A stretch of 57,505 nucleotides of DNA from Chloroflexota bacterium (GTDB lineage Bacteria; Chloroflexota; Limnocylindria; Limnocylindrales; CSP1-4): contig CAKKPP010000016.1 in the NCBI GenBank assembly GCA_919901745.1, forward strand, positions 72,106 to 129,610. The letters run 5' to 3'. Every line of letters begins with the position of its first letter. Positions within the stretch are counted from its first letter, which is position 1. The notes below the pieces were generated by a model that was not told where the DNA came from, ran no database searches, and worked only from the letters and a program-made list of their open reading frames with translations. This document shows, piece by piece, positions 8,137-15,617 of this stretch. The translations under genes were made by a program, and so were the position numbers.

Positions 8137-9930
8137 TCAGGGCGTCGAGGGCAGGGCGAGATCCGGGGTTGCCTTGCCGGTCGTGATCACGATCTCGGTG
8201 CGAGCCAGGGGATCGGCGGCAAGCGTCGCGGTGACGCCGAACGCGGCCTCGAGCAACGCCACCGTTGCCGGTCTCGTCAGTTCGGCCCCGTTGTAGACCA
8301 CGATCGAGGTATTGGCCGGAATCCCGCCATCCGGTCGCTGGTTCGGGGCGGAGGCGGTCACGCCGAGGTACTCGAGGTATGCGGCGATCCGGCCGGCCTG
8401 ACCGGCAACCCGCGACCCGTTCAGGACCCAGACCGTGGCGCCCTCGGCGGCGAGCGCCTCCCTCGCGGCCTGCAGGGAAGGGTCGGTCTCGAAGGCATCG
8501 CGCACGGCCGCGCGGATCCGGGCGAGCTTCGGGACCAGGATGTAGCCGCGCGGGCTGGACTGGAACTCGGTCTGATAGAAGGGCGGAGTGAACACGAACG
8601 AACGAATGTCCTTGGTATCGATGCCGGCCGCGAGGCCGAGCAGGTCGGGCAGCAGTTCGCGCGGAATGTCGGTGCGGACGGTCTGGCTCAGGGCCGCGAC
8701 CAGCTCGGGGACGCGCGGCAGGAGGGTCGGGATGTCGGCCTGTTCGCGCATCGAGAGCAGCACGCGCTGCTGGCGCTGGGCGCGATCGAAGTCGTTGGAC
8801 CCGTGTCGCGATCGGGCGTAGACGAGCGCCTCGGATCCGGTCATGTGCTGCACGCCGGCGGGGATGTAGATCCGCCGCGCGCGCCCGTTCTCGCCGGGAA
8901 AGTGATCGTCGACGAGCGGAACCTGGACATTGATCGTCGCGCCGCCCATGGCATCGACGACCTCGGTGAAGCCGATGAAGTTGACCTCGACGTAGTACCG
9001 GATGTCGATCCCGTAGAGCTCGCCGAGGACCGCCTTCAGGCCGTTGAAGCCGCGGGTCCGGTCCGTTCCCGGGAACATGTCGGCACGGTTGCGGATGGCC
9101 GTGTAGAAGGCGTTGATCTTGCGCGGATAGACGGGGCCGTAGGCCGAGCGAACGGGTCCGGCCGGCAGCGGCACGTCGACCGTGTCGCGGGGCAGGCTGA
9201 ACATCGCCACCTGGCGGGTCGTCGGGTCGATTGAAACCACGATCAACGTGTCGGTGTTGAACGTGCCCTCGCTCGGGCGCTGGTCGGTCCCGATGAGCAG
9301 GATGTCGAGGCGTTCGGTGCCGTTCCACGGCGGGATCGAGGCCGCCGGTGGCACGGTCTGGCCCGGGATCGTTGCCGACGCCACGGGCGCCGAGGACGCG
9401 GACCCGGTCACTGCCGGTGTCGGCGAGGCCCCCGGGTCGTCGCAGCTGCCCGTGTCGCCGAAGATGCAGTCGGCGAGGTTCATCGCGAGCAGGTCGTAGC
9501 GGGCGACGACGACGTGGCCGCCGGACATGACGAGGAGAACCGCGGCGAGGCCGGCGACCGATACAGGATGGAGGGGCAGGCGCGCCCGCCCGAGGCGGCC
9601 GTCGCCGCTGGCGGCGATCTCGTTGAGGAGGTGCGTCACGCGGAAGGCGTCGATGACCACGAGCCCGCGATAGGCCATCGCGATGAGGTTGACCACGAAG
9701 ATCGACGTGAGGACCCAACCCTGGAGCGCAAGACCGGCGAGGTCGAACACGTCGAGGCGGAGCACGATCCCGGCGAGGAGGGCGATGACCAGAAATGGGG
9801 CCGCCGCGAACGTGAGCGCCCGCGACCACGCGCCCGCGTAGGCATGGCCGAGCCCCGGGAAGACGACCGAGAGGAAGGCGGCGGCAAATGGGGACCGGGC
9901 CCGCATGCGCGGTCCCTGCGCGGACAGCAT
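8137..9930 (-). CDS. LytR-CpsA-Psr family ligase with LytR_C domain
   Basis: 597 aa. The N-terminal 150 residues are hydrophobic (a motif FPGLGHAYAG near 24-33, then about four membrane segments), followed by a Pro/Ser/Thr/Ala linker (160-205). The LCP domain spans about 205-430, with Asp-Thr-Leu-Ile near 227, SLPRDT near 245-250 and ARSRHGSNDFDRAQRQQ, the Arg/Asp residues that bind polyprenyl-pyrophosphate. A LytR_C domain follows (ATVWVLNGSRVAGQAGRIA). LCP enzymes attach glycopolymers to the cell wall or protein acceptors outside the membrane, which suits the neighbouring glycosyltransferase. The ATG at 9930 is chosen because a -10 box ends 7 nt upstream and the sequence becomes membrane-like from here; longer forms to 10164 overlap ileS and look non-coding. 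Confidence 0.87.
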   Translation of the reverse strand: MLSAQGPRMRARSPFAAAFLSVVFPGLGHAYAGAWSRALTFAAAPFLVIALLAGIVLRLDVFDLAGLALQGWVLTSIFVVNLIAMAYRGLVVIDAFRVTHLLNEIAASGDGRLGRARLPLHPVSVAGLAAVLLVMSGGHVVVARYDLLAMNLADCIFGDTGSCDDPGASPTPAVTGSASSAPVASATIPGQTVPPAASIPPWNGTERLDILLIGTDQRPSEGTFNTDTLIVVSIDPTTRQVAMFSLPRDTVDVPLPAGPVRSAYGPVYPRKINAFYTAIRNRADMFPGTDRTRGFNGLKAVLGELYGIDIRYYVEVNFIGFTEVVDAMGGATINVQVPLVDDHFPGENGRARRIYIPAGVQHMTGSEALVYARSRHGSNDFDRAQRQQRVLLSMREQADIPTLLPRVPELVAALSQTVRTDIPRELLPDLLGLAAGIDTKDIRSFVFTPPFYQTEFQSSPRGYILVPKLARIRAAVRDAFETDPSLQAAREALAAEGATVWVLNGSRVAGQAGRIAAYLEYLGVTASAPNQRPDGGIPANTSIVVYNGAELTRPATVALLEAAFGVTATLAADPLARTEIVITTGKATPDLALPSTP

Positions 9931-9937
9931 CGCGGGT

Positions 9938-9943
9938 AGGATA
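9938..9943 (-). promoter_or_regulatory. -10 box of the LCP gene, leaderless layout
   Basis: Minus-strand TATCCT followed by seven bases and then the ATG. Transcription starting at the normal distance would begin at or within one base of the start codon. It overlaps a plus-strand -10 candidate at 9940-9945. Confidence 0.5.
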
Positions 9944-9945
9944 CT
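9940..9945 (+). promoter_or_regulatory. -10 box candidate of ileS
   Basis: GATACT on the plus strand, 64 nt before the ileS ATG, overlapping the minus-strand TATCCT of the divergent LCP gene. No -35 hexamer is visible. Confidence 0.35.
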
Positions 9946-10009
9946 CGGACCCGACCGGCCCCGCGGCCGGCCGCGCTGCCGTCCGCCACCCATCCGCACC
10001 TGAGGCCAG

Positions 10010-13000
10010 ATGTTCGCACCGGTTCCATCGCGCCCCGATCTCATCGCCCAGGAGCACGACATCCTCGCCGGCTGGGCGGAGCGGCGGACGTTTGCCCGGC
10101 TGCGCGCCCAGAACGCCGGCGGCCCCCGCTGGAGTTTCCTCGACGGGCCGATCACGGCGAACAACCCGATGGGCGTCCATCACGCCTGGGGCAGGACGTA
10201 CAAGGACGTCTTCTGCCGCTACCACGCGATGCTCGGGGAGGATCAGCGCTGGCAGAACGGGTTCGACTGCCAGGGCCTGTGGGTCGAGGTCAACGTCGAA
10301 CGCGACCTCGGGTTCACCTCGAAGCGCGATATCGAGGCGTTCGGGATCGCCGAATTCGTGTCGCTCTGCAAGCAGCGCGTCCTGACGTACGCCGCCCGCC
10401 AGACCGAGCAGTCGATCCGCCTGGGCATGTGGATGGACTGGAACGATCCGGCGGAGCTCCTGCGCCTGCGCGACCTGCTCGCCGCGGATCCGTCCGCGCA
10501 GGCGACGATGAACGGCCCGGACGGCCCGGTGGCGGACACGGTCGAGATGCTCGTGGGCCGTCTCGGGACGCCGGACGTCGGTGGGTCGTATTTCACGTTC
10601 TCCAACGAGAACAACGACCAGATCTGGGGCTTCCTCGCGGAGTGCCATCGACGGGGATGGATCTACAAGGGCCACGACTCCATGCCGTGGTGCCCCCGCT
10701 GCGGGACCGGCCTGTCCCAGATGGAGATGAACGAGGGGTACCAGGATCGCGACGATCCCGGCCTGACGGTCCGGTTCCCGCTCGTCGACCGGCCGGGCGA
10801 GTCCCTCCTCGTCTGGACGACGACGCCGTGGACCCTTGCCGCGAACGTCGCCGCCGCGGTGCATCCCGAACAGCGCTACGTGAAGGTGCGCCAGGGAGAC
10901 AGGGCGTACTGGCTGGGACGCGGGGTGCTCAAGGGAGCCGTCGTCGGCCCCTACCAGGTCGAGGAGGAGCGAGCGGGTTCGGAGCTCGTGGGGTGGCGCT
11001 ACGCCGGTCCGTTCGACGACCTCCCGGCGGTGTCAGGCGCGTTCGGCGAGGCCGGCTATGAGCACCGCGTCGTGCCGTGGGACGAGGTGGGCGAGGAGGA
11101 GGGCACCGGCATCGTCCACATCGCGCCCGGCGCGGGCGCGGAGGACTACCAGCTGGGCAAGGCGCTCGGTCTGCCGGTCATCGGCCCGATCGACGAGGAC
11201 GGGCGCTACTACGCGGGGTTCGGCTGGCTCAGCCGGCTCGAGGCGCCCAACGTCTCCCAGGAGATCGTCGACGATCTGGAGCGGCGTGGGTTCTTCTATC
11301 ACCTGGAGCCGTACACCCACCGGTACCCGCATTGCTGGCGCTGCCACACTCCGCTGCTGTTCCGTCTCGTCGATGAGTGGTTCATCAGCATGGGTCCGGT
11401 CTACGACCAGCCGCGCGAGACGCTCACGAAGGAGCAGGTGGACGCGAGTCTCCGCTACCAGATCATGGATGTCGTCGACGACATCCGCTGGATCCCCGGG
11501 TTCGGGCACGACCGGGAGCTGGACTGGCTCCTGAACATGCACGACTGGATGATCAGCAAGAAGCGCTACTGGGGCCTGGCGCTGCCCATCTACGACTGTG
11601 CCGCCTGCGGCACGTTCGACGTGGTCGGGGGTCGCGAGGAGCTGCACGAGCGGGCCATCGACGGCTGGGATCGCTTCGAGGGGCATACGCCACACCGCCC
11701 CTTCGTCGACGAGGTGACCATCGCCTGCCGGTCCTGTGGCGGGCCGGTGCGCCGGGTCGCCGACGTGGGGAATCCGTGGCTGGATGCGGGGATCGTGCCC
11801 TTCTCGACGATGCACTTCCGCGAAGATCCCGCGTACTGGCAGCAGTGGTTCCCCGCCGACTTCATCACGGAGAGCTTCCCGGGCCAGTTCCGGAACTGGT
11901 TCTATTCGATGCTCGCGATGTCGACCGTCCTCCGTCGCGAGCCACCGTTCAAGACGATCTTCGGCTACGCCACGTTGTTCGCCGAGGACGGCCGGGCCAT
12001 GCACAAGAGCTGGGGCAACGCCATCGAGTTCGACGAGGCGGCCGAACGAATGGGCGTCGACGTCATGCGCTGGCTGTACATGTCGTCGCGACCGGACGAC
12101 AACATCCTGTTTGGCTGGCACGCCGCCGATGAGGCGCGGCGCCGCCTGCTCGTGCTATGGAACGTCTACGCGTTCTTCGTGACCTACGCACGTCTCACGG
12201 GCTGGGCGCCCGCGGCCCAGCCCCCGCCGGACGACGGGCGGAATCCGGACGACGGGCGGAATCCGGTCGGCGGGCAGACGCCGCTCGACCGCTGGATCCT
12301 GTCGCGCACGGCCGCCCTTGCCGCCGGCGTCGGGGAGCGACTGGGCGACTACGACGCGCTCGGCGCAACTCGCCTGATCGACGCCTACGTCGAGGATCTC
12401 TCGACCTGGTACCTGCGACTGTCGCGCAAGCGATTCAGCCGAAACGACGACCGCGCCGATGCCGCAACCGCCTTTGCGACCCTCCACCGCGCCCTTTTGA
12501 CGCTGGCTCGGGTGATCGCCCCGCTCCTGCCGTTCCTGTCCGAGTCCATCTATGCCAACCTCGTCGGCGCCCAGGGTTCCGGTGAGCCGGACTCGGTCCA
12601 CCTCACGGCGTGGCCGACCGGCGAGCTGGCCGCCGAGCGCGACCCGGCACTCGAGGGATCGATGGCGATCGTTCGCCGTGCGGTGGAACTCGCGCGGACC
12701 CTCCGCGGCAGCGCCGGCCTGAAGGTGCGCCAGCCGCTCGCACGGATGTGGCTGGCCATTCCGGGTGCCGCGCTGCCGGAGCGCGAGTCGCTCCTGGCCC
12801 TGATCCGTGACGAGGTCAACGTCCGCGAGGTTGAGATCATCGGCGACGAGTCCGGCCTCGTGGAGCGACGGGTGAAGCCGCTCCTGCCGCGGATCGGCAA
12901 GCGCCTGGGTGCGGCGATTCCCGCGGTCATGGCCGCGGCGCGCGAAGGCGCCTTCGAGATCGGTCCCGATGGGAGCGTCAAGCTCGCCGGCGTGACGCTC

Positions 13001-13414
13001 GCTCCCGACGAGGTGGAGGTCCTGGCGACCCCGCGACCCGGCACCGCGGTTGCCCACGACGAGGGCCTGGTCGTCGTCCTCGACACCGAACTGACCCCCG
13101 GGCTGCGCGCTGAGGGGGACGCTCGCGAACTGCAGCGTGCCGTGCAGGACCTGCGAAGGGACGCGGGCCTGGAGCTGGACGATCGAATCGAGTTGTGGGT
13201 CGAGGGCCTGGCACCGGAGGTCGCTGGCCATCTCGACGCAGTGGCGCTCGAGACGCTCGCCGACGCCGTCCGGCAGGGACCGCCGCCGACCGCCACCGAT
13301 AACGCACGCGCCGTCGTCGAGCTGGCGTCCGGCTCGGTCGCGATTGCCCTTCGGCGCATCTCAGGCGCGAAGCCGCCAGGCGCGAACCCGCCGGGCGCGG
13401 ACCCGGGCCCGTGA
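10010..13414 (+). CDS. ileS: Isoleucyl-tRNA synthetase, type 2, with altered HIGH motif
   Basis: 1134 aa class I synthetase that charges tRNA-Ile. Domains in order: Rossmann catalytic core, CP1 editing domain (about 190-460, with WTTTPWTLAANVA), zinc-ribbon-like Cys pairs (CPRCG; CRSCG), the KMSKS-equivalent loop reading MHKSWGN at 664-670, and the anticodon-binding and C-terminal domains. The position of the HIGH signature reads G-V-H-H at 55-58, so the first His has become Gly and the third position has become His. Length, long C-terminus and MHKS loop point to IleRS type 2. Tandem 18-bp duplications make a Pro-Asp-Asp-Gly-Arg-Asn loop near 740-752, and three 15-bp units make the Pro/Gly/Ala tail. 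Divergent from the LCP gene; its stop overlaps lspA. Confidence 0.95.
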   Translation: MFAPVPSRPDLIAQEHDILAGWAERRTFARLRAQNAGGPRWSFLDGPITANNPMGVHHAWGRTYKDVFCRYHAMLGEDQRWQNGFDCQGLWVEVNVERDLGFTSKRDIEAFGIAEFVSLCKQRVLTYAARQTEQSIRLGMWMDWNDPAELLRLRDLLAADPSAQATMNGPDGPVADTVEMLVGRLGTPDVGGSYFTFSNENNDQIWGFLAECHRRGWIYKGHDSMPWCPRCGTGLSQMEMNEGYQDRDDPGLTVRFPLVDRPGESLLVWTTTPWTLAANVAAAVHPEQRYVKVRQGDRAYWLGRGVLKGAVVGPYQVEEERAGSELVGWRYAGPFDDLPAVSGAFGEAGYEHRVVPWDEVGEEEGTGIVHIAPGAGAEDYQLGKALGLPVIGPIDEDGRYYAGFGWLSRLEAPNVSQEIVDDLERRGFFYHLEPYTHRYPHCWRCHTPLLFRLVDEWFISMGPVYDQPRETLTKEQVDASLRYQIMDVVDDIRWIPGFGHDRELDWLLNMHDWMISKKRYWGLALPIYDCAACGTFDVVGGREELHERAIDGWDRFEGHTPHRPFVDEVTIACRSCGGPVRRVADVGNPWLDAGIVPFSTMHFREDPAYWQQWFPADFITESFPGQFRNWFYSMLAMSTVLRREPPFKTIFGYATLFAEDGRAMHKSWGNAIEFDEAAERMGVDVMRWLYMSSRPDDNILFGWHAADEARRRLLVLWNVYAFFVTYARLTGWAPAAQPPPDDGRNPDDGRNPVGGQTPLDRWILSRTAALAAGVGERLGDYDALGATRLIDAYVEDLSTWYLRLSRKRFSRNDDRADAATAFATLHRALLTLARVIAPLLPFLSESIYANLVGAQGSGEPDSVHLTAWPTGELAAERDPALEGSMAIVRRAVELARTLRGSAGLKVRQPLARMWLAIPGAALPERESLLALIRDEVNVREVEIIGDESGLVERRVKPLLPRIGKRLGAAIPAVMAAAREGAFEIGPDGSVKLAGVTLAPDEVEVLATPRPGTAVAHDEGLVVVLDTELTPGLRAEGDARELQRAVQDLRRDAGLELDDRIELWVEGLAPEVAGHLDAVALETLADAVRQGPPPTATDNARAVVELASGSVAIALRRISGAKPPGANPPGADPGP
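12230..12265 (+). repeat. 18-bp tandem duplication inside ileS
   Basis: Two perfect copies of GACGACGGGCGGAATCCG, coding a repeated Asp-Asp-Gly-Arg-Asn-Pro in a loop between the catalytic core and the anticodon domain. Confidence 0.9.
13364..13408 (+). repeat. 15-bp tandem repeat at the 3' end of ileS
   Basis: Three imperfect 15-bp units, GGCGCGAAGCCGCCA and two variants, coding a repeated Gly-Ala-Asn/Lys-Pro-Pro tail just before the ileS stop and the lspA start. Confidence 0.85.
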
Positions 13415-13917
13415 ACCAGCCCCAAGGCCGGCCCTTGTGGGGTTCGTTCTCGGCGATTGCCGCGGTCGTGGTGGCGGCCGATCAGGTGGCCAAGGCATGG
13501 GTCGTCCAGGCGGTCCCGGCGGATGGGTCGCTGTCGATCGTGGGCGATCTCGTGCGATTGATCGTGACCCACAACACGGGGGCCATCTTCGGTCTCTTTC
13601 GTGATCAGGCCGGCCTGTTCGCCATCGCGTCCATCGGGGTGCTCGGGTTGATCGCGGTGTATCACGCCCGGAGCGGTCGCAGTCCGTTCCTGACGCTGAC
13701 CCTGGGCCTTCTGCTCGGCGGCGCACTCGGCAACTTCGTCGATCGAATCCGTCTCGGCTACGTCATCGACTTCGTGGATGCCGGGATCGGCGATCTGCGG
13801 TTCTACACGTTCAACGTGGCCGACGCGGCGATCAGCGGCGCCCTCCTGCTCCTGCTCCTGCTCGCCGTCCGCCCACACCTCGGCATGCCCCGACCGATCG
13901 GTGACGAACGTGCCTGA
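13411..13917 (+). CDS. lspA: Lipoprotein signal peptidase (signal peptidase II)
   Basis: 168 aa with four membrane segments. All family boxes are present: AADQVAKAW, THNTGAIFG, GNFVDRIRLGYVIDFVD and FNVADAAIS. The two catalytic aspartates lie in the GNFVDR and FNVAD boxes. It removes the signal peptide from lipid-modified prolipoproteins in the cytoplasmic membrane. The GTG start overlaps the ileS stop (GTGA); ileS-lspA linkage is a common arrangement. The C-terminus overlaps the pseudouridine synthase gene by 8 nt. Confidence 0.96.
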   Translation: MNQPQGRPLWGSFSAIAAVVVAADQVAKAWVVQAVPADGSLSIVGDLVRLIVTHNTGAIFGLFRDQAGLFAIASIGVLGLIAVYHARSGRSPFLTLTLGLLLGGALGNFVDRIRLGYVIDFVDAGIGDLRFYTFNVADAAISGALLLLLLLAVRPHLGMPRPIGDERA

Positions 13918-14923
13918 CCTGCCCAACGCAGACGTCGCGGCAAGCGACATTCGGCTCGTGACCGTGCCTTCCGACGCGCCGCCGGTGCGCGTCGACCGGT
14001 TGCTGGTGGACCGGACCGGCCTGTCGCGGAGCTATCTCCAGAAGCTCATCGCCGCGGGCCGCCTGACCACCGACGGCGTCGCGCTCAAGGCGAACGCCAT
14101 CGTGGGACCGGGCGCGGAGCTCCGGCTCGAGATCCCTCCGCCGGAACCGGCCGAACTGCGGGCGGAACCGGACATCGCGGTCGTGGTGATCCACGAGGAC
14201 GACGATCTGCTCCTGGTGAACAAGCCGTCCGGGCTCGTCGTCCATCCGGCCGCCGGCCACGATTCGGGAACCCTCGTCAACGCACTCCTGGGGCGCGCCG
14301 ATGCCACCGAGTACGGCGGCATCGCCGGGGTCCGCCGCCCCGGGATCGTTCATCGCCTCGACCGGGACACCAGCGGGTTGCTGATGGTCGCCAAGAACGA
14401 TCGCGCCCAGGCGTCCCTGATGGGCCAGCTCAAGGCGCGTCGCGTCAAGAAGACCTACCTCGCCCTGGTGCAGGGAAGCGTGGCTGCGCCGACCGGCCGG
14501 ATCGAAGCGCCGATCGGACGGGATCGGCGCCAGCGGACGCGCATGGGCGTGGTTGCCGACGGTCGGCCGTCCGTGACCGGTTACCGGGTTCGCCGCCGCT
14601 ACGAGGGCTGGACCCTCCTGGAGCTCGACCTGATCACCGGCCGGACACACCAGATCCGCGTGCACCTCGAGGCGATCGGGCATCCCGTCGCGGGCGATCC
14701 CGTGTACGGCACCGGCCGGTCGCGGCGTGGTCCGGAGGGCCTCCATCGACTGTTCCTGCACGCCTGGCGGCTCGAGCTGACATCGCCCTCGAGCGGAGAC
14801 CTCATTCGGGCGGTCGCGCCGCTCCCCGATGACCTGATCGGGATCCTCGTCGGCCTTGGCGGGGTCCCGAATGACATCGGTCCGGCTTCCGGGGAACGCG
14901 GCACTGAGGCGCCCGCGCGATGA
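13910..14923 (+). CDS. rluD: RluA-family rRNA pseudouridine synthase (RluD-like)
   Basis: 337 aa. An S4 RNA-binding domain (VRVDRLLVDRTGLSRSYLQ near 25-43) is followed by the catalytic domain with HRLDRDTSG at 148-156, in which Asp151 is the nucleophile, and GRTHQIRVHLEAIGHP further on. It converts uridines to pseudouridine, probably in 23S rRNA. The place directly after lspA is typical for the RluD-like member of the family, but the exact target sites cannot be read. GTG at 13910 is chosen because it lies 8 nt inside lspA, matching the coupled starts of this cluster, and because the S4 fold begins soon after. Confidence 0.9.
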   Translation: MPDLPNADVAASDIRLVTVPSDAPPVRVDRLLVDRTGLSRSYLQKLIAAGRLTTDGVALKANAIVGPGAELRLEIPPPEPAELRAEPDIAVVVIHEDDDLLLVNKPSGLVVHPAAGHDSGTLVNALLGRADATEYGGIAGVRRPGIVHRLDRDTSGLLMVAKNDRAQASLMGQLKARRVKKTYLALVQGSVAAPTGRIEAPIGRDRRQRTRMGVVADGRPSVTGYRVRRRYEGWTLLELDLITGRTHQIRVHLEAIGHPVAGDPVYGTGRSRRGPEGLHRLFLHAWRLELTSPSSGDLIRAVAPLPDDLIGILVGLGGVPNDIGPASGERGTEAPAR

Positions 14924-15612
14924 ACCGTGATCGGGAGCAGATGGGGGAGCGCGCTGCGGGCGACATGCCCAGGATGGGTGCCGGCGATGGTCCTGAAACG
15001 GCCGTGGCCGGGGCGCCGGGCGCGCTGCTGGTGATCATCTCGGGGCCGAGCGGCGTCGGCAAGGACACCGTCATTGCCGCGCTCCGAGCCCGCCGGCATG
15101 ATCCCGACTACCACTACGTCGTGACCTGCACGACCCGTCGGCGGCGGCCCGGTGAGGTCGACGGCGTGGACTACAAGTTCGTCAGTCGATCTCAATTCGC
15201 GGCGCTGGCGGCAGCCGGCGAATTGCTCGAGGCGACCGAGGTCCACGGCAACCTGTACGGGACGCCTCGCGCCGATGTCCGCGGAGCGCTCCTGGCCGGC
15301 CATGACGTCATTCTCAAGATCGACGTGAACGGTGCCCAGGTGGTGAAGGAGAACGTGCCCGACGCGCTGCTCGTCTTCCTCGTCCCGCCGTCCCTCGAGG
15401 ACCTGTTCGGGCGGCTCCGATCGCGCGCGACCGAGACGGCCGACGAGCTCGATCTCCGTCAGCGGAACGCCGCCATCGAGCTGGCCCGCCAGGACGACTA
15501 CGACTACGTGGTCACGAACGCGACCGATGAGATCGAACGGACGGCCGCGCGGATCGACGAGATCATGGCCGCCGAGCACGACCGCAACCCGACGCGGCGC
15601 GTCCGGGTCTGA
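14920..15612 (+). CDS. gmk: Guanylate kinase
   Basis: 230 aa. Phosphorylates GMP to GDP. P-loop GPSGVGKDT at 42-50, the GMP-binding TCTTRRRRPGEVDGVDY segment and GNLYGTPRADV, IDVNGAQVVKE and ATETADELDLR are all family motifs. The start ATG overlaps the previous stop (ATGA). About 35 residues precede the core; a later Met at residue 8, 16 or 19 could be the true start, but coupling supports 14920. Followed 5 nt later by priA. Confidence 0.95.
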   Translation: MNRDREQMGERAAGDMPRMGAGDGPETAVAGAPGALLVIISGPSGVGKDTVIAALRARRHDPDYHYVVTCTTRRRRPGEVDGVDYKFVSRSQFAALAAAGELLEATEVHGNLYGTPRADVRGALLAGHDVILKIDVNGAQVVKENVPDALLVFLVPPSLEDLFGRLRSRATETADELDLRQRNAAIELARQDDYDYVVTNATDEIERTAARIDEIMAAEHDRNPTRRVRV

Positions 15613-15617
15613 CCTCG

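Noticed and set aside
8108-10864. Minus-strand open frame of 918 codons spanning the LCP gene and ileS
   Set aside because: Arg/Pro/His-rich with no motifs; it is the antisense or off-frame shadow of two well-supported genes, usual in very GC-rich DNA.
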